Source: Lachnospiraceae bacterium UBA7179 | GTDB lineage: Bacteria; Bacillota; Clostridia; Lachnospirales; Lachnospiraceae | Assembly: GCA_002491195.1 (NCBI GenBank) | Contig: DKVL01000078.1 | Span: forward strand, 1-19,991 | Reading direction: 5' to 3' | Length of the DNA stretch: 19,991 nucleotides | Shown here: positions 7,979-15,136 of the stretch, piece after piece | Numbering within the stretch: the first letter of the stretch is position 1 | How the letters are laid out: every line of letters starts with the position of its first letter | Program-made: the position numbers and the translations under genes | Notes under the pieces: generated by a model | Database searches by the model: none | Told to the model about the DNA's origin: nothing | Seen by the model: the letters and a program-made list of their open reading frames with translations, nothing else

Positions 7979-8008
7979 AGAGGGGCAGTTATATGATCCT
8001 GCCCCTCT
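7979..8008 (-). terminator. Strong hairpin after the alpha/beta hydrolase gene
   Basis: Perfect 10-bp GC-rich arms AGAGGGGCAG (7979-7988) and CTGCCCCTCT (7999-8008) lie 16 nt beyond the hydrolase stop. On the minus strand the stem is followed by TATGTATTTT, an imperfect U-tract. The plus strand has GTCTTTT after it, so it may act in both directions. Confidence 0.75.
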
Positions 8009-8023
8009 GTCTTTTGCAGAATT

Positions 8024-8977
8024 TTATTGTTTTGAAAGGAACGCAATGATACTTTCACTGATTGCTTTGTACTCGTAATCATGAACATAATGTGGACAGT
8101 CTAATTCTATATATTCCCCTTCCTGAATCTGTGAGATATATTCTATTGGAATTTTCCTCCATGTTTCTTTGTCAAAGCCTGTTCCGCCAGAACCGTCTGA
8201 AATAAATAATAGCATTGGAAGCTGTGGAACCCCCATACTGTTCACTTTTTCAGCGTTTTCCTTTACCCGTTCCATTTCGTTTATCATTGTCACAGTTGCT
8301 GTCCGGCTGTAGAAAATGGCTCTATAGATTTCTTTTTCCTCATCGGATAATGTGCCGTACTTTATAGCGTCGCTGTCCGAAATGCCCGGTATAAAACGAG
8401 TGACTCCTATATTCGCCGCCCAGCCCGTAATGTGCATAACCGGTATATTGATGTTCATGCTGTCATAATACTCTGGAACCGCCATATCAAGTCCAATAAT
8501 CGCGGATATTTCATCCGGATATTTCTGCGCCCAATAGAGGGCTTCAAGTCCTGACATGGAGTGAGGGCAAAGGACATAGGGCGCGTTTAATCCTGCGGCG
8601 GCAAGGGCAGCTCTTGTGTCTTCGAGTATCGAATCAATGTCTCTGCCCTTATCGACAACATCGCTGAAACCATATCCGAATTTCTCTACAACTGCAATCT
8701 GGTATTGATCACTGAAAAGAGAATAGAGAGACTTGAAATCCAATATAGGAGAACACGTACCTCCACCTGACATGAAAACAAGCGTTGTATCGCCAGTTCC
8801 CTCAACATAGATACTCATATTGTGTCCGTCAACTTCAACCATCTGTCCTAACGGCAAACGTAGAGCAGTTTCCTCTTTTAAATGGATCTGATGATTGATG
8901 TATATGACAAGCAGCAATATCAGTACTGCAGCAATCACAATAAAAATTATTTTCCAAACGCTTTTCCTCTTTCTCAT
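8024..8977 (-). CDS. Membrane-anchored alpha/beta hydrolase
   Basis: The product is a 317-residue alpha/beta-fold hydrolase with an N-terminal membrane anchor: basic MRKRK and a hydrophobic helix at about 9-27, with no signal cleavage site evident, so the catalytic domain is probably outside the cell. The strand TTLVFMSGGGT carries the oxyanion region. The nucleophile elbow reads CPHSMSG with Ser140, so the first Gly of the usual GxSxG is replaced by His. The C-terminal His is within DCPHYVHDY (His296 or His299), and LLFISDGSGG (Asp261) could supply the acid. The substrate is unknown. GGGAGG lies 5 nt before the ATG. A promoter at 9096-9125 and the hairpin at 7979-8008 make it a single-gene transcript, although it follows the sigma/anti-sigma pair closely. 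Confidence 0.88.
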   Translation of the reverse strand: MRKRKSVWKIIFIVIAAVLILLLVIYINHQIHLKEETALRLPLGQMVEVDGHNMSIYVEGTGDTTLVFMSGGGTCSPILDFKSLYSLFSDQYQIAVVEKFGYGFSDVVDKGRDIDSILEDTRAALAAAGLNAPYVLCPHSMSGLEALYWAQKYPDEISAIIGLDMAVPEYYDSMNINIPVMHITGWAANIGVTRFIPGISDSDAIKYGTLSDEEKEIYRAIFYSRTATVTMINEMERVKENAEKVNSMGVPQLPMLLFISDGSGGTGFDKETWRKIPIEYISQIQEGEYIELDCPHYVHDYEYKAISESIIAFLSKQ

Positions 8978-9095
8978 TGCGTTCCTCCCAGCTTTCCCTT
9001 GTGCTAAATCTTCCCACAGGGCATTACGAACTCACATAAACGAAGCTTCGCTCAACCTCTACACTTCCTCACGGACTAGGCTGAACTGTAACTAC

Positions 9096-9125
9096 ATAAT
9101 ATCAATTCCACTGTCACTTTGTCAA
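9096..9125 (-). promoter_or_regulatory. Sigma-A promoter of the alpha/beta hydrolase gene
   Basis: The minus strand reads TTGACA (9125-9120), 18 nt, TATTAT (9101-9096). The -35 hexamer overlaps the last codons of the upstream anti-sigma gene (stop at 9114). The leader to the hydrolase ATG is about 110 nt and contains the palindrome CGAAGCTTCG (9041-9050). Confidence 0.6.
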
Positions 9126-10190
9126 TTCGATTGTGACTGCGCAGTCCTCCAGCACTTCCTGGGAATCCGGTATCTGGCTCCCGTCTGCATCCCACTGAAC
9201 GCGCACAGGAATGATCGTCATAGTCGGAGAGGACGCATCAAACCCTACAATCTCCAAATCCTGCGAAAAGGTGTTGTACCCGCCAGCCTCGTCATACTCC
9301 GGGATGGAACAGGCGGTAGAGCGCATCCATTCATCGCGGGTAAGCCTTTTGCCAGACGCATCTTCCAGAATGTATTCTCCCCACGGAAGGATATCCATCA
9401 TGCTGTCATCACGCACTTCCCAGTCCAGATGCAGGTTGATCACAGAGGGAGAAACTGTCACATCATAGGAAACGATCTGCCCGAAATCCATACCGGACAC
9501 ATTTCCAGTACTCTTTACAGCAGTGCCAAGCTTATCAGAATCTACGGTGAATGAATAGTCTAATCTGCTGTCGGGGGAAGTGTACACACTCACTTTTACC
9601 TGAATGACATCCGTGTCCGTTTGCTGCAGATTTGGATCTACCACAGTGACCTTGCACTCATAGATCCCGCTGCCCTCCTCCGTCTCTGCCACATACTCAA
9701 GCCGGCTGTCGATTCCGTTGATATAGACATGATCGCTTAGATCAAAATAATCATTTTGAGGATCTGCCCAGAATATCAGGGTAGCACCATCATAGTAAAC
9801 ATCTGTCACACGAAACAGGGGCTCATTTTGTGCGTCGCCGCTGAACGCTTCTGATTCCGGTTCCGCGATGGACTCCATGATAATTGCTCCTGACGAATCC
9901 TCGCTGTGGATCATGGATTCCTCCACAGTTCCTGCATTGATCCCCAGTCCATTCAGCCAGTTCTGGAACACCGGCAATCGGGCTGCCGCTACGGTACTTC
10001 CCGCCAGGATCAGACAGGCGGCAAGCGGGAGCAATGCCCTGTACGACTTCCGTTTTCTTTTCCGGCTTTTCGTTTTCACGGGATTCATCTGTGCGCGAAC
10101 CTCCCTGGATACGATCTGCTGAAACCTTTCCGGCGTCTTGGGGAAACTCCTGCTTAATTCCGATGCAAAATTTTCATAGTCAGTTCTCAT
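9114..10190 (-). CDS. Anti-sigma factor, DUF4179-like, for the adjacent ECF sigma
   Basis: The 358-residue protein has the layout of a membrane anti-sigma factor: a cytoplasmic N-terminal part (1-50) ending in the basic run KSRKRKRK, one membrane helix (about 52-70, ALLPLAACLILAGSTVAAA) and a large extracellular domain of beta-rich sequence beginning LPVFQNWLNGLG, as in DUF4179 proteins. It should hold the adjacent ECF sigma factor at the membrane until an envelope signal arrives. The frame is open to 10250, but AGAAGGAGG lies 6 nt before the ATG at 10190 (MRTDYENF), which overlaps the sigma stop by 11 nt; this start is preferred and implies translational coupling. No protease-site motif is evident, so the release mechanism is unknown. 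Confidence 0.85.
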   Translation of the reverse strand: MRTDYENFASELSRSFPKTPERFQQIVSREVRAQMNPVKTKSRKRKRKSYRALLPLAACLILAGSTVAAARLPVFQNWLNGLGINAGTVEESMIHSEDSSGAIIMESIAEPESEAFSGDAQNEPLFRVTDVYYDGATLIFWADPQNDYFDLSDHVYINGIDSRLEYVAETEEGSGIYECKVTVVDPNLQQTDTDVIQVKVSVYTSPDSRLDYSFTVDSDKLGTAVKSTGNVSGMDFGQIVSYDVTVSPSVINLHLDWEVRDDSMMDILPWGEYILEDASGKRLTRDEWMRSTACSIPEYDEAGGYNTFSQDLEIVGFDASSPTMTIIPVRVQWDADGSQIPDSQEVLEDCAVTIELTK

Positions 10191-10674
10191 AATGTTCCTC
10201 CTTCTCATAATCCTCCCTCTCCATGATGCGGCGAAGATCTCTGCGCCCACGGCTCAGACGGCTTTTTACGGTTCCTGCAGGAATACACAGGATTTTGGCA
10301 ATCTCCTCAATTGAGTATCCTTCCAGATAGTACAGCACGATCGTCAGACGGTACTCCTTTTTCAATGTGTTCAATGCATCATACAGATCTGAATAATCAG
10401 AGCTGGCGCACTCCTCGTCCTGCGGCTCTGCCAGCATAGCTGCAGTTTTCTCCCGCTTTTTCAACAGGCTGTAACACTCATAAATTAAAATTCTGGTCAG
10501 CCAGGTCCTGGCGTATGCCTCCTGCCGCAAAGTACTTAATTTGCCAAAACCTGTGGCGATCGCCTCCTGCACCGCATCCTCACAGTCAGCATCATTTTTC
10601 AAAATACTTTTTGATATACGGTATAGACTGTCTATGGAAGAAAGCACCACATTGGCAAATGCTTCTTTATCCAT
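10180..10674 (-). CDS. ECF RNA polymerase sigma factor (module 1)
   Basis: The 164-residue product has the two ECF sigma domains only. Region 2 shows ISKSILKNDADCEDAVQEAI with the usual D-x-x-Q-E core binding (residues 20-39), followed by ARTWLTRILIYECYSLLKKR. Region 4 is YSIEEIAKILCIPAGTVKSR (124-143), the helix-turn-helix that reads the -35 element, then LSRGRRDLRR. Start: ATG at 10674 after GGGGAG, 5 nt away. The gene overlaps its anti-sigma partner by 11 nt. A promoter resembling an ECF/RpoE target lies 60-90 nt upstream, which suggests autoregulation. The class resembles SigV/SigW-like factors but I do not assign a name. Confidence 0.93.
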   Translation of the reverse strand: MDKEAFANVVLSSIDSLYRISKSILKNDADCEDAVQEAIATGFGKLSTLRQEAYARTWLTRILIYECYSLLKKREKTAAMLAEPQDEECASSDYSDLYDALNTLKKEYRLTIVLYYLEGYSIEEIAKILCIPAGTVKSRLSRGRRDLRRIMEREDYEKEEHYEN

Positions 10675-10734
10675 TCTGTTCTCCCCTTTCCTCTTTGGTT
10701 CAGGAGCTGTTTATGGACAGTTCCTTTACATCTA

Positions 10735-10763
10735 TTAGAGGAATAACAACCAGAAAAGGTTCC
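10735..10763 (-). promoter_or_regulatory. Candidate ECF-type promoter (autoregulatory)
   Basis: On the minus strand GGAACCTT (10763-10756) is followed after 15 nt by CTCTAA (10740-10735). This resembles the RpoE-type consensus GGAACTT-N15-TCTAA. It sits 60 nt before the sigma gene start, where an autoregulated ECF promoter is expected. Confidence 0.55.
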
Positions 10764-10789
10764 CGTAAATATTGAAACAAAATGACACC

Positions 10790-10808
10790 AAAAAACAGAG
10801 AAATAAAC
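10790..10808 (+). repeat. Left copy of a short direct repeat flanking the Rpn gene
   Basis: AAAAAACAGAGAAATAAAC here resembles AAAAAACAGGGAAACAAAA at 12054-12072 (16 of 19 identical). The two copies flank the Rpn-type gene and its promoter about 1.26 kb apart. They could mark an insertion or simply be A-rich coincidence. Confidence 0.3.
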
Positions 10809-10816
10809 CTGAATAT

Positions 10817-10855
10817 CATTTATTTCCCTGCTTTATGGCTGCATTATGATATTTT
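10817..10855. other. Weak inverted repeat after the Rpn gene
   Basis: The arms AATATCAT and ATGATATT flank an inner CTGCTTTATGGCTGC stretch, between the end of the Rpn gene (10873) and the ECF promoter. The plus strand has T5 after it; the minus strand has no U-tract. It may serve as a poor terminator for the Rpn gene. Confidence 0.3.
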
Positions 10856-10872
10856 TACCCTGCTTTGCTGTT

Positions 10873-11826
10873 CTACACTGTCTGAAGTCCTGCAAGCTGT
10901 TCTACTTCCGCAACACTAAGACCTGTATCTTCTGCAATTTCCTCGACTGTGAGTTTTCCTCTTTTCAGTAGCTTCAATGCTGTCTGCTTTTTTGTTTCAC
11001 TAATACCTTGACTCTTTCCCTGCGTTATTCCTTGCTTGATTCCTTGATTTAAAATAGTCCTTGCTTCAGTTTCAATCAATGCTCCGCTCATCATATCACC
11101 TACACCTTTCTGCACATTCTCATATTTCTGTGCAATCTCTTTAATCACATCGCCGGAAAGTTCTATAATCGTCCGCTTCTCAAACGCTCCAATCACTCCC
11201 TGTTGTTCCAGTTCGTCAAGCCTTTCCAAAATTTCCTGATACTCCGCCTTTAATTCCGCCAGTTTCTGCTCATTACTATTATACTCCGGAAAACTTTTCT
11301 CATGTGAAAAAATGTAAAATGGAATCAGCATCAACAGACCTTTTTCAAAAATGTCATCAAGCGAATATTTCTGTACTTTCATAATCGGTATGTCATATTT
11401 CACTGTTCCGCCCGGCGTAACAATCACATATTTCATTTTATCCGGTGTTTTTTGGTAAGTCCGAAGGTACAAAACCGCGGTATTGGGAAATGTCACAGTT
11501 AGCGTTTCCTCTGTCACCTCACCCTCATCAAGTGCTATCTGTGTGTCGTATTCAAATAACCTTATCGTGATTTTCCCATCCGGATAACTGCTCTCACACT
11601 CAATATGGTACTTCTTCGGTATTTTCCCGAAAACTGTAAAATTCGTGTCCGTAATCCGCTCTTTATCCGCTTCGTCCTGCTGGTCTATAAAATGCTCATT
11701 GGGAAAAAACTGTATTTCTTCTTCCCCTGTATATGTTTCCCCGAAAATCTCATTGATTACGGGGATGATCAGTTTCCGGCAGTCATTTAAAATTGTCCGA
11801 AATGCCCCATCATATATATTTGCCAT
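10873..11826 (-). CDS. Rpn family (PD-(D/E)XK) recombination-promoting nuclease-like protein
   Basis: The 317-residue protein has the layout of the Rpn/"putative transposase" group of PD-(D/E)XK nucleases found in Lachnospiraceae. The opening YDGAFRTILNDCRKLIIPVI and the segment RITDTNFTVF, then YHIECESS, supply candidate catalytic residues Asp60 and Glu76/Glu78, followed by the conserved YDTQIAL. A predicted coiled coil lies at about 183-210. The C-terminal region has a run of QGIx units (QGIKQGITQGKSQGI, 261-275) and ends with an HTH-like helix pair (GKLTVEEIAEDTGLSVAEVE). Rpn proteins cleave DNA and promote recombination in E. coli, and some act in phage defence; the role here is not known. 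It has its own sigma-A promoter and AAAGGA as ribosome-binding site. It sits between two ECF modules and may be an insertion. Confidence 0.82.
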   Translation of the reverse strand: MANIYDGAFRTILNDCRKLIIPVINEIFGETYTGEEEIQFFPNEHFIDQQDEADKERITDTNFTVFGKIPKKYHIECESSYPDGKITIRLFEYDTQIALDEGEVTEETLTVTFPNTAVLYLRTYQKTPDKMKYVIVTPGGTVKYDIPIMKVQKYSLDDIFEKGLLMLIPFYIFSHEKSFPEYNSNEQKLAELKAEYQEILERLDELEQQGVIGAFEKRTIIELSGDVIKEIAQKYENVQKGVGDMMSGALIETEARTILNQGIKQGITQGKSQGISETKKQTALKLLKRGKLTVEEIAEDTGLSVAEVEQLAGLQTV

Positions 11827-11853
11827 ATGTTATTCCTTTCGTTTCGTGACTTT

Positions 11854-11882
11854 ATCATATCATTTTTTTGTAGTAAATTCAA
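11854..11882 (-). promoter_or_regulatory. Sigma-A promoter of the Rpn-type gene
   Basis: The minus strand reads TTGAAT (11882-11877), 17 nt, TATGAT (11859-11854), 28 nt before the ATG. The rest of the 256-nt gap up to 12082 shows no gene; it holds only the hairpin-like ATTGGCATTGCCATAGCCAT at about 12016-12035 and a repeat copy at 12054-12072. Confidence 0.75.
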
Positions 11883-12053
11883 GAACCGCACCGCATATAC
11901 ACTGTTTCATACCCGTAAATTTTGTATCGGTGCAATCACCTGTCGTATTATCCTTAATCGTAACCCTTTCTATTGTTCTATCATTGCCCTGACGCTGTAC
12001 ATGAATACGGACTTATTGGCATTGCCATAGCCATAAGTTGTTGAAAATACTGC

Positions 12054-12072
12054 AAAAAACAGGGAAACAAAA
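12054..12072 (+). repeat. Right copy of the short direct repeat flanking the Rpn gene
   Basis: AAAAAACAGGGAAACAAAA, 16 of 19 positions identical to 10790-10808. It lies 11 nt beyond the end of the module 2 anti-sigma gene. Confidence 0.3.
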
Positions 12073-12082
12073 TGATGCCCAC

Positions 12083-13264
12083 TTACTCTACACGAATTTC
12101 CTTTGTAATGACAGCCCTGTCCGCAGCGTTGCTGTTCATTCCTTCCTGTTCCATCAAAGACCAGTCGTCAAGATTGTCAAAAATGAATATATGCAATGTT
12201 TTTATCTCTTTCCCCTGAACAGCAAATCCAGCTCTGCCTGCCACTTCCGCATCTGAATAAAGCAGCTCTCCATCCTGATTAAAGCAAATTGTATAGCAGG
12301 GTTCATAAGACCACCCCAGAAGCTCAAACATCTCTGCATCTGTCATATCGGGATCTTGTGAAAGCAGTTTTTCCCTCCTGTCGTCTGTCAGTTCTCTCTG
12401 CTCTCCTGGTGTTGTCGCATGGACAATTACCTGATAAGGAGATACCACTATATCTTCAAGCGTAATATTCCCCTTTTTCTCACCCACTTCAATTGTTTTT
12501 ACATCTGTCGTGTTTACCACAAACGGAATAGCGATATTCCAGCTGCCATCCGTCCAGTGAGACGCCGATATTTCCTCGCCATCAAGCATCCTGTCGTCAT
12601 CATAACCAAGACCGTTTACATTCAGGCTAAGTTCGCCGCTGCCTGTATGTTTCTCTGCCAGGTTTATCTTCAGCATACCTGCAAACGTATGGCTGTCAAT
12701 TACCTCCCCATCAAACGTATTATCGAGCCATTCAGGTGAACTTCCATTCACACTCCATGTTCCGCCTATATAAAACCCTGCGGCTGTTCGGTTATCTGTG
12801 ACATTCATGCCTGTATAATGTTCCGGAATATGCGTAAAATCTGCATCTTCCGATTCAATATTTACTGTAAGAAATATGGAATATCCATCACAGTAGGCTT
12901 CTGATGCAGTCAGTGTGATTCCTTGATCAGATACAGTATAGTCCGATGTATCCAGATTCCCCGCAGAATCTTCGTTTGTCAGGACAGTTTTCTTTTCTGT
13001 ATAGTCTCCGGAATATGTGGCATCATCCGCAACCTTCTCAAAAATCTTTCCAATCAACGGAATCTTTGCCGCAAGCACCGGATTAAAGTATCCCAGTCCA
13101 CCAACGCCAATAACCACAGCAGCCACTGCCGCAGCAATACCTTTTCCTACTTTGCCAAATTGATTCATTTTATCCTTCCTCCTTCTATGTATCCGAATCT
13201 CTTTGTCACTTATTTCAGGAGCAAGGGCTTGCTTTAAGATTTGATCCAATTGTTCATCTGTCAT
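12083..13264 (-). CDS. Anti-sigma factor, DUF4179 family (module 2)
   Basis: The 393-residue product has a short cytoplasmic N-terminus (1-38, with basic RIHRRRKDK), one membrane helix (about 40-58, GKGIAAAVAAVVIGVGGLGY) and a long extracellular part starting NPVLAAKIPLIGKIFEKV, which is the hallmark of the DUF4179 family. The outer domain is rich in Ser/Thr/Asp and predicted strands. It should sequester the adjacent ECF sigma. The ATG at 13264 lies 8 nt after GGAGG within the sigma gene, and the two genes overlap by 11 nt, exactly as in module 1. The protein is diverged from the module 1 partner outside the membrane segment, so the modules probably sense different signals. The stop is at 12083; no clear terminator follows. 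Confidence 0.9.
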   Translation of the reverse strand: MTDEQLDQILKQALAPEISDKEIRIHRRRKDKMNQFGKVGKGIAAAVAAVVIGVGGLGYFNPVLAAKIPLIGKIFEKVADDATYSGDYTEKKTVLTNEDSAGNLDTSDYTVSDQGITLTASEAYCDGYSIFLTVNIESEDADFTHIPEHYTGMNVTDNRTAAGFYIGGTWSVNGSSPEWLDNTFDGEVIDSHTFAGMLKINLAEKHTGSGELSLNVNGLGYDDDRMLDGEEISASHWTDGSWNIAIPFVVNTTDVKTIEVGEKKGNITLEDIVVSPYQVIVHATTPGEQRELTDDRREKLLSQDPDMTDAEMFELLGWSYEPCYTICFNQDGELLYSDAEVAGRAGFAVQGKEIKTLHIFIFDNLDDWSLMEQEGMNSNAADRAVITKEIRVE

Positions 13265-13793
13265 ATCCTATCGCCTCCAATTTTTCTTTTAACTGTTTCT
13301 TTGCTTTCCGCATCCGGCTTTTGACGGTTCCTTCCGGCAGTCCAAGAATCTTAGATACCTCATTGATCTGCATATCTGCTGAATAATACAGATAGATTGG
13401 TATTCTGTACTTCTCCGGAAGGGTTTTAACGAATCCCTGAATCATATCGATCTCATTTTGCCTCAATACAATATGTTCCGGGGAGACTTCGTTATCATAA
13501 TCAGTAAACTCATATCCTTCATCAGCCATCTCGTCCATACTGTTAATCGGAACCAGTCTCATCCTGTTTGCATATTTTTTCTTCTTGTTTTTCCAAAGAT
13601 AAATTGAAGTGGACAAAGCGTAACTCTTTGTATTCTGCATGGAGTCCAACCTTTTCTTTTTCTCCAGCAGCTTGAGCATCGTGTCCTGATACAGTTCGTC
13701 CCCATTTTCCACATCTCCGGCTGTCATCCGGCAGAACCGCAGAATATCTTTTCCAAACTTCAGGACAAACCGCTCAAATTCATCATGATTCAT
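13254..13793 (-). CDS. ECF RNA polymerase sigma factor (module 2)
   Basis: The 179-residue protein is a two-domain ECF sigma factor. Region 2 carries AGDVENGDELYQDTMLKLLE followed by the basic stretch LWKNKKKKYANRMR. Region 4 is MQINEVSKILGLPEGTVKSR with MRKAKKQLKEKLEA after it. An acidic linker (SMDEMADEGYEFTDYDNEVS) joins the two. The frame is open to 13847, but AGGAGG directly abuts the ATG at 13802 and lies 9 nt before the ATG at 13793 (MNHDEFERF), so 13793 is preferred. The gene overlaps its anti-sigma partner by 11 nt. It is divergent from the AraC-type gene. I could not settle its promoter; the region holds the 26-bp palindrome at 13877-13902. Confidence 0.93.
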   Translation of the reverse strand: MNHDEFERFVLKFGKDILRFCRMTAGDVENGDELYQDTMLKLLEKKKRLDSMQNTKSYALSTSIYLWKNKKKKYANRMRLVPINSMDEMADEGYEFTDYDNEVSPEHIVLRQNEIDMIQGFVKTLPEKYRIPIYLYYSADMQINEVSKILGLPEGTVKSRMRKAKKQLKEKLEAIGYDR

Positions 13794-13876
13794 AGCAGCC
13801 ATCCTCCTTCTTCTTTCAAGTCGACTTGCAAAGATTTGCCCTTGCATGTATATATTGTCATGGCGCTGGAAAAAGT

Positions 13877-13902
13877 TTTCAAATTTCCAAAAAAATTTGA
13901 AA
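13877..13902. promoter_or_regulatory. 26-bp palindrome in the divergent sigma/AraC region
   Basis: The perfect 10-bp arms TTTCAAATTT (13877-13886) and AAATTTGAAA (13893-13902) flank CCAAAA. The site lies 84 nt before the sigma start and about 85 nt upstream of the AraC -10 element. It is a candidate operator for either gene. The rest of the 366-nt gap (13794-14160) holds the AraC promoter and a long untranslated leader. Confidence 0.5.
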
Positions 13903-13980
13903 CGACGCCGCCCTGTCGCTTCTCAAAGACCAGAAATTCATCGAAAATCCAAAAATACATACACCTATTTGGGTATGAAG

Positions 13981-13991
13981 TGTGTTATAAT
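13981..13991 (+). promoter_or_regulatory. Extended -10 promoter of the AraC-type gene
   Basis: TGTTATAAT (13983-13991) matches an extended -10 (TGn plus a perfect TATAAT). The -35 position, 17 nt upstream, reads ACCTAT and is poor, as is common with extended -10 elements. Transcription from here gives a leader of about 160 nt before the ATG at 14161. Confidence 0.6.
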
Positions 13992-14160
13992 TCAAGCAGG
14001 AACTATTCTTCTCCCCGACTCGCGCGCCAGGCACCCGTCAGCTCCAGGCGACCTGTTTTCTTTGGGCGTCCGGGCAGCCTCTCTTTTTCGTGCAGATATG
14101 GAGAGGACAAGTATGAAAATCTGCTTTATACTAAAAAGGCAAAAACAGTGGAGGTATTTT

Positions 14161-15006
14161 ATGGAATGGATTGAACGGCTCAACCAGAGCATGCACTACA
14201 TCGAAGAACATCTGACAGACGAGATCGACTATGAACAGCTTGGGCGGATCGCCTGCTGCTCTGCCTATCACTTTCAGAGAATGTTTACTTACATGGCAGG
14301 AGTTACACTGTCGGAATATATCCGAAGAAGAAAGATGTCACTGGCGGCGGTAGACTTACAAAGCGGAAATGCGAAGGTAATTAATATCGCTGAAAAATAT
14401 GGCTATCACTCCCCGACAGCATTCAACAGAGCTTTTCAGGGGATTCATGGCATTGCCCCGTCCGCTGTCAGAAATGAGGGTGTATCCGTGAAGTCCTATC
14501 CTCCGATCACCTTTAAAATCACAGTAAAAGGAGCTGAGGAAATGAATTATCGTATTGAGACCAAGGATGCTTTTCGCATTGTCGGTGTTTCCGCACCGCT
14601 GCACAGGGAGATTGAGAACAATTTTATGATCGTACCTAAGATGTGGGAGGACGCCGCTGCAGGCGGAACAATTCAGAAGCTTGCACAAATGATGGACACG
14701 CCGCTCAAGGGACTTTTGGGCGTGAGTGTCTGCAACGACGAGGAGGCGTGGAAATATTTTATTGCCGTCGCGAGCACACAGGAACGCGGCGGATTTGACG
14801 AATACACCATACCGGCGTCCACCTGGGCAGTCTTTCCGGGCAGCGGCACCAACCAGTCCATACAGGAATTGGAACAGCGCATTGTGACAGAGTGGCTTCC
14901 GACCTCCGGATACGAATATGCAAACGCGCCCGACATCGAAGTGTACCTGAATCCGGATCCGCAGAATGCACAATATGAAGTGTGGATACCAGTGATGAAA
15001 AAGTAA
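14161..15006 (+). CDS. AraC family regulator with GyrI-like effector-binding domain
   Basis: The 281-residue protein joins an N-terminal AraC DNA-binding domain to a C-terminal GyrI-like (SOUL/BmrR-type) small-molecule domain. The two helix-turn-helix units are EIDYEQLGRIACCSAYHFQR (21-40) and VINIAEKYGYHSPTAFNRAF (73-92), followed by IHGIAPSAVR. The second domain starts at about residue 129 (NYRIETKDAFRIVGVSAPLH) and continues to the end with the strand EVYLNPDP. Such proteins typically activate drug- or envelope-response genes upon ligand binding. GGAGG (14150-14154) lies 6 nt before this ATG; an in-frame ATG at 14113 lacks a site and is not preferred. It is the only intact plus-strand gene and is divergent from ECF module 2, which may be a target; this is inference. 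Confidence 0.92.
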   Translation: MEWIERLNQSMHYIEEHLTDEIDYEQLGRIACCSAYHFQRMFTYMAGVTLSEYIRRRKMSLAAVDLQSGNAKVINIAEKYGYHSPTAFNRAFQGIHGIAPSAVRNEGVSVKSYPPITFKITVKGAEEMNYRIETKDAFRIVGVSAPLHREIENNFMIVPKMWEDAAAGGTIQKLAQMMDTPLKGLLGVSVCNDEEAWKYFIAVASTQERGGFDEYTIPASTWAVFPGSGTNQSIQELEQRIVTEWLPTSGYEYANAPDIEVYLNPDPQNAQYEVWIPVMKK

Positions 15007-15022
15007 AACCGGACCGAATTAA

Positions 15023-15071
15023 TTTCAGGAATAGTCCCTTCAACAGTACGTTGTTTGGTCTATTCCTGAAA
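15023..15071. repeat. Long hairpin downstream of the AraC-type gene
   Basis: Perfect 12-bp arms TTTCAGGAATAG (15023-15034) and CTATTCCTGAAA (15060-15071) enclose an inner CAAC/GTTG stem. On the plus strand it lies 17 nt after the AraC stop, but an A-tract rather than a U-tract follows, so terminator activity is uncertain. On the minus strand the U-tract precedes the stem. Confidence 0.6.
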
Positions 15072-15136
15072 AAAATCCATCATTTGCATAGCATTTGCGT
15101 CTTTGTCTTGCTTGTCTTTTTCTCCGATATCAAATT
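15060..15136 (-). pseudogene. Short coding-like tail remnant
   Basis: The minus strand has a frame open from a TAG near 15137 to TAG 15062-15060 that reads QFDIGEKDKQDKDANAMQMM then DFFQE. The composition, charged and then amphipathic, looks like the end of a helical protein, but there is no start codon with a ribosome-binding site. It may be the tail of a lost gene. The family is not recognised. Confidence 0.3.

Noticed and set aside
10873..11826. Mobile element call for the Rpn gene, because relatives are labelled putative transposase
   Set aside because: Rpn proteins are nucleases; there are no terminal inverted repeats, and the flanking direct repeats are imperfect and weak.
13846..14160. 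N-terminal extension of the AraC-type protein by about 105 residues
   Set aside because: The extension has no protein-like pattern, contains the promoter, and lacks a ribosome-binding site; GGAGG supports ATG 14161.
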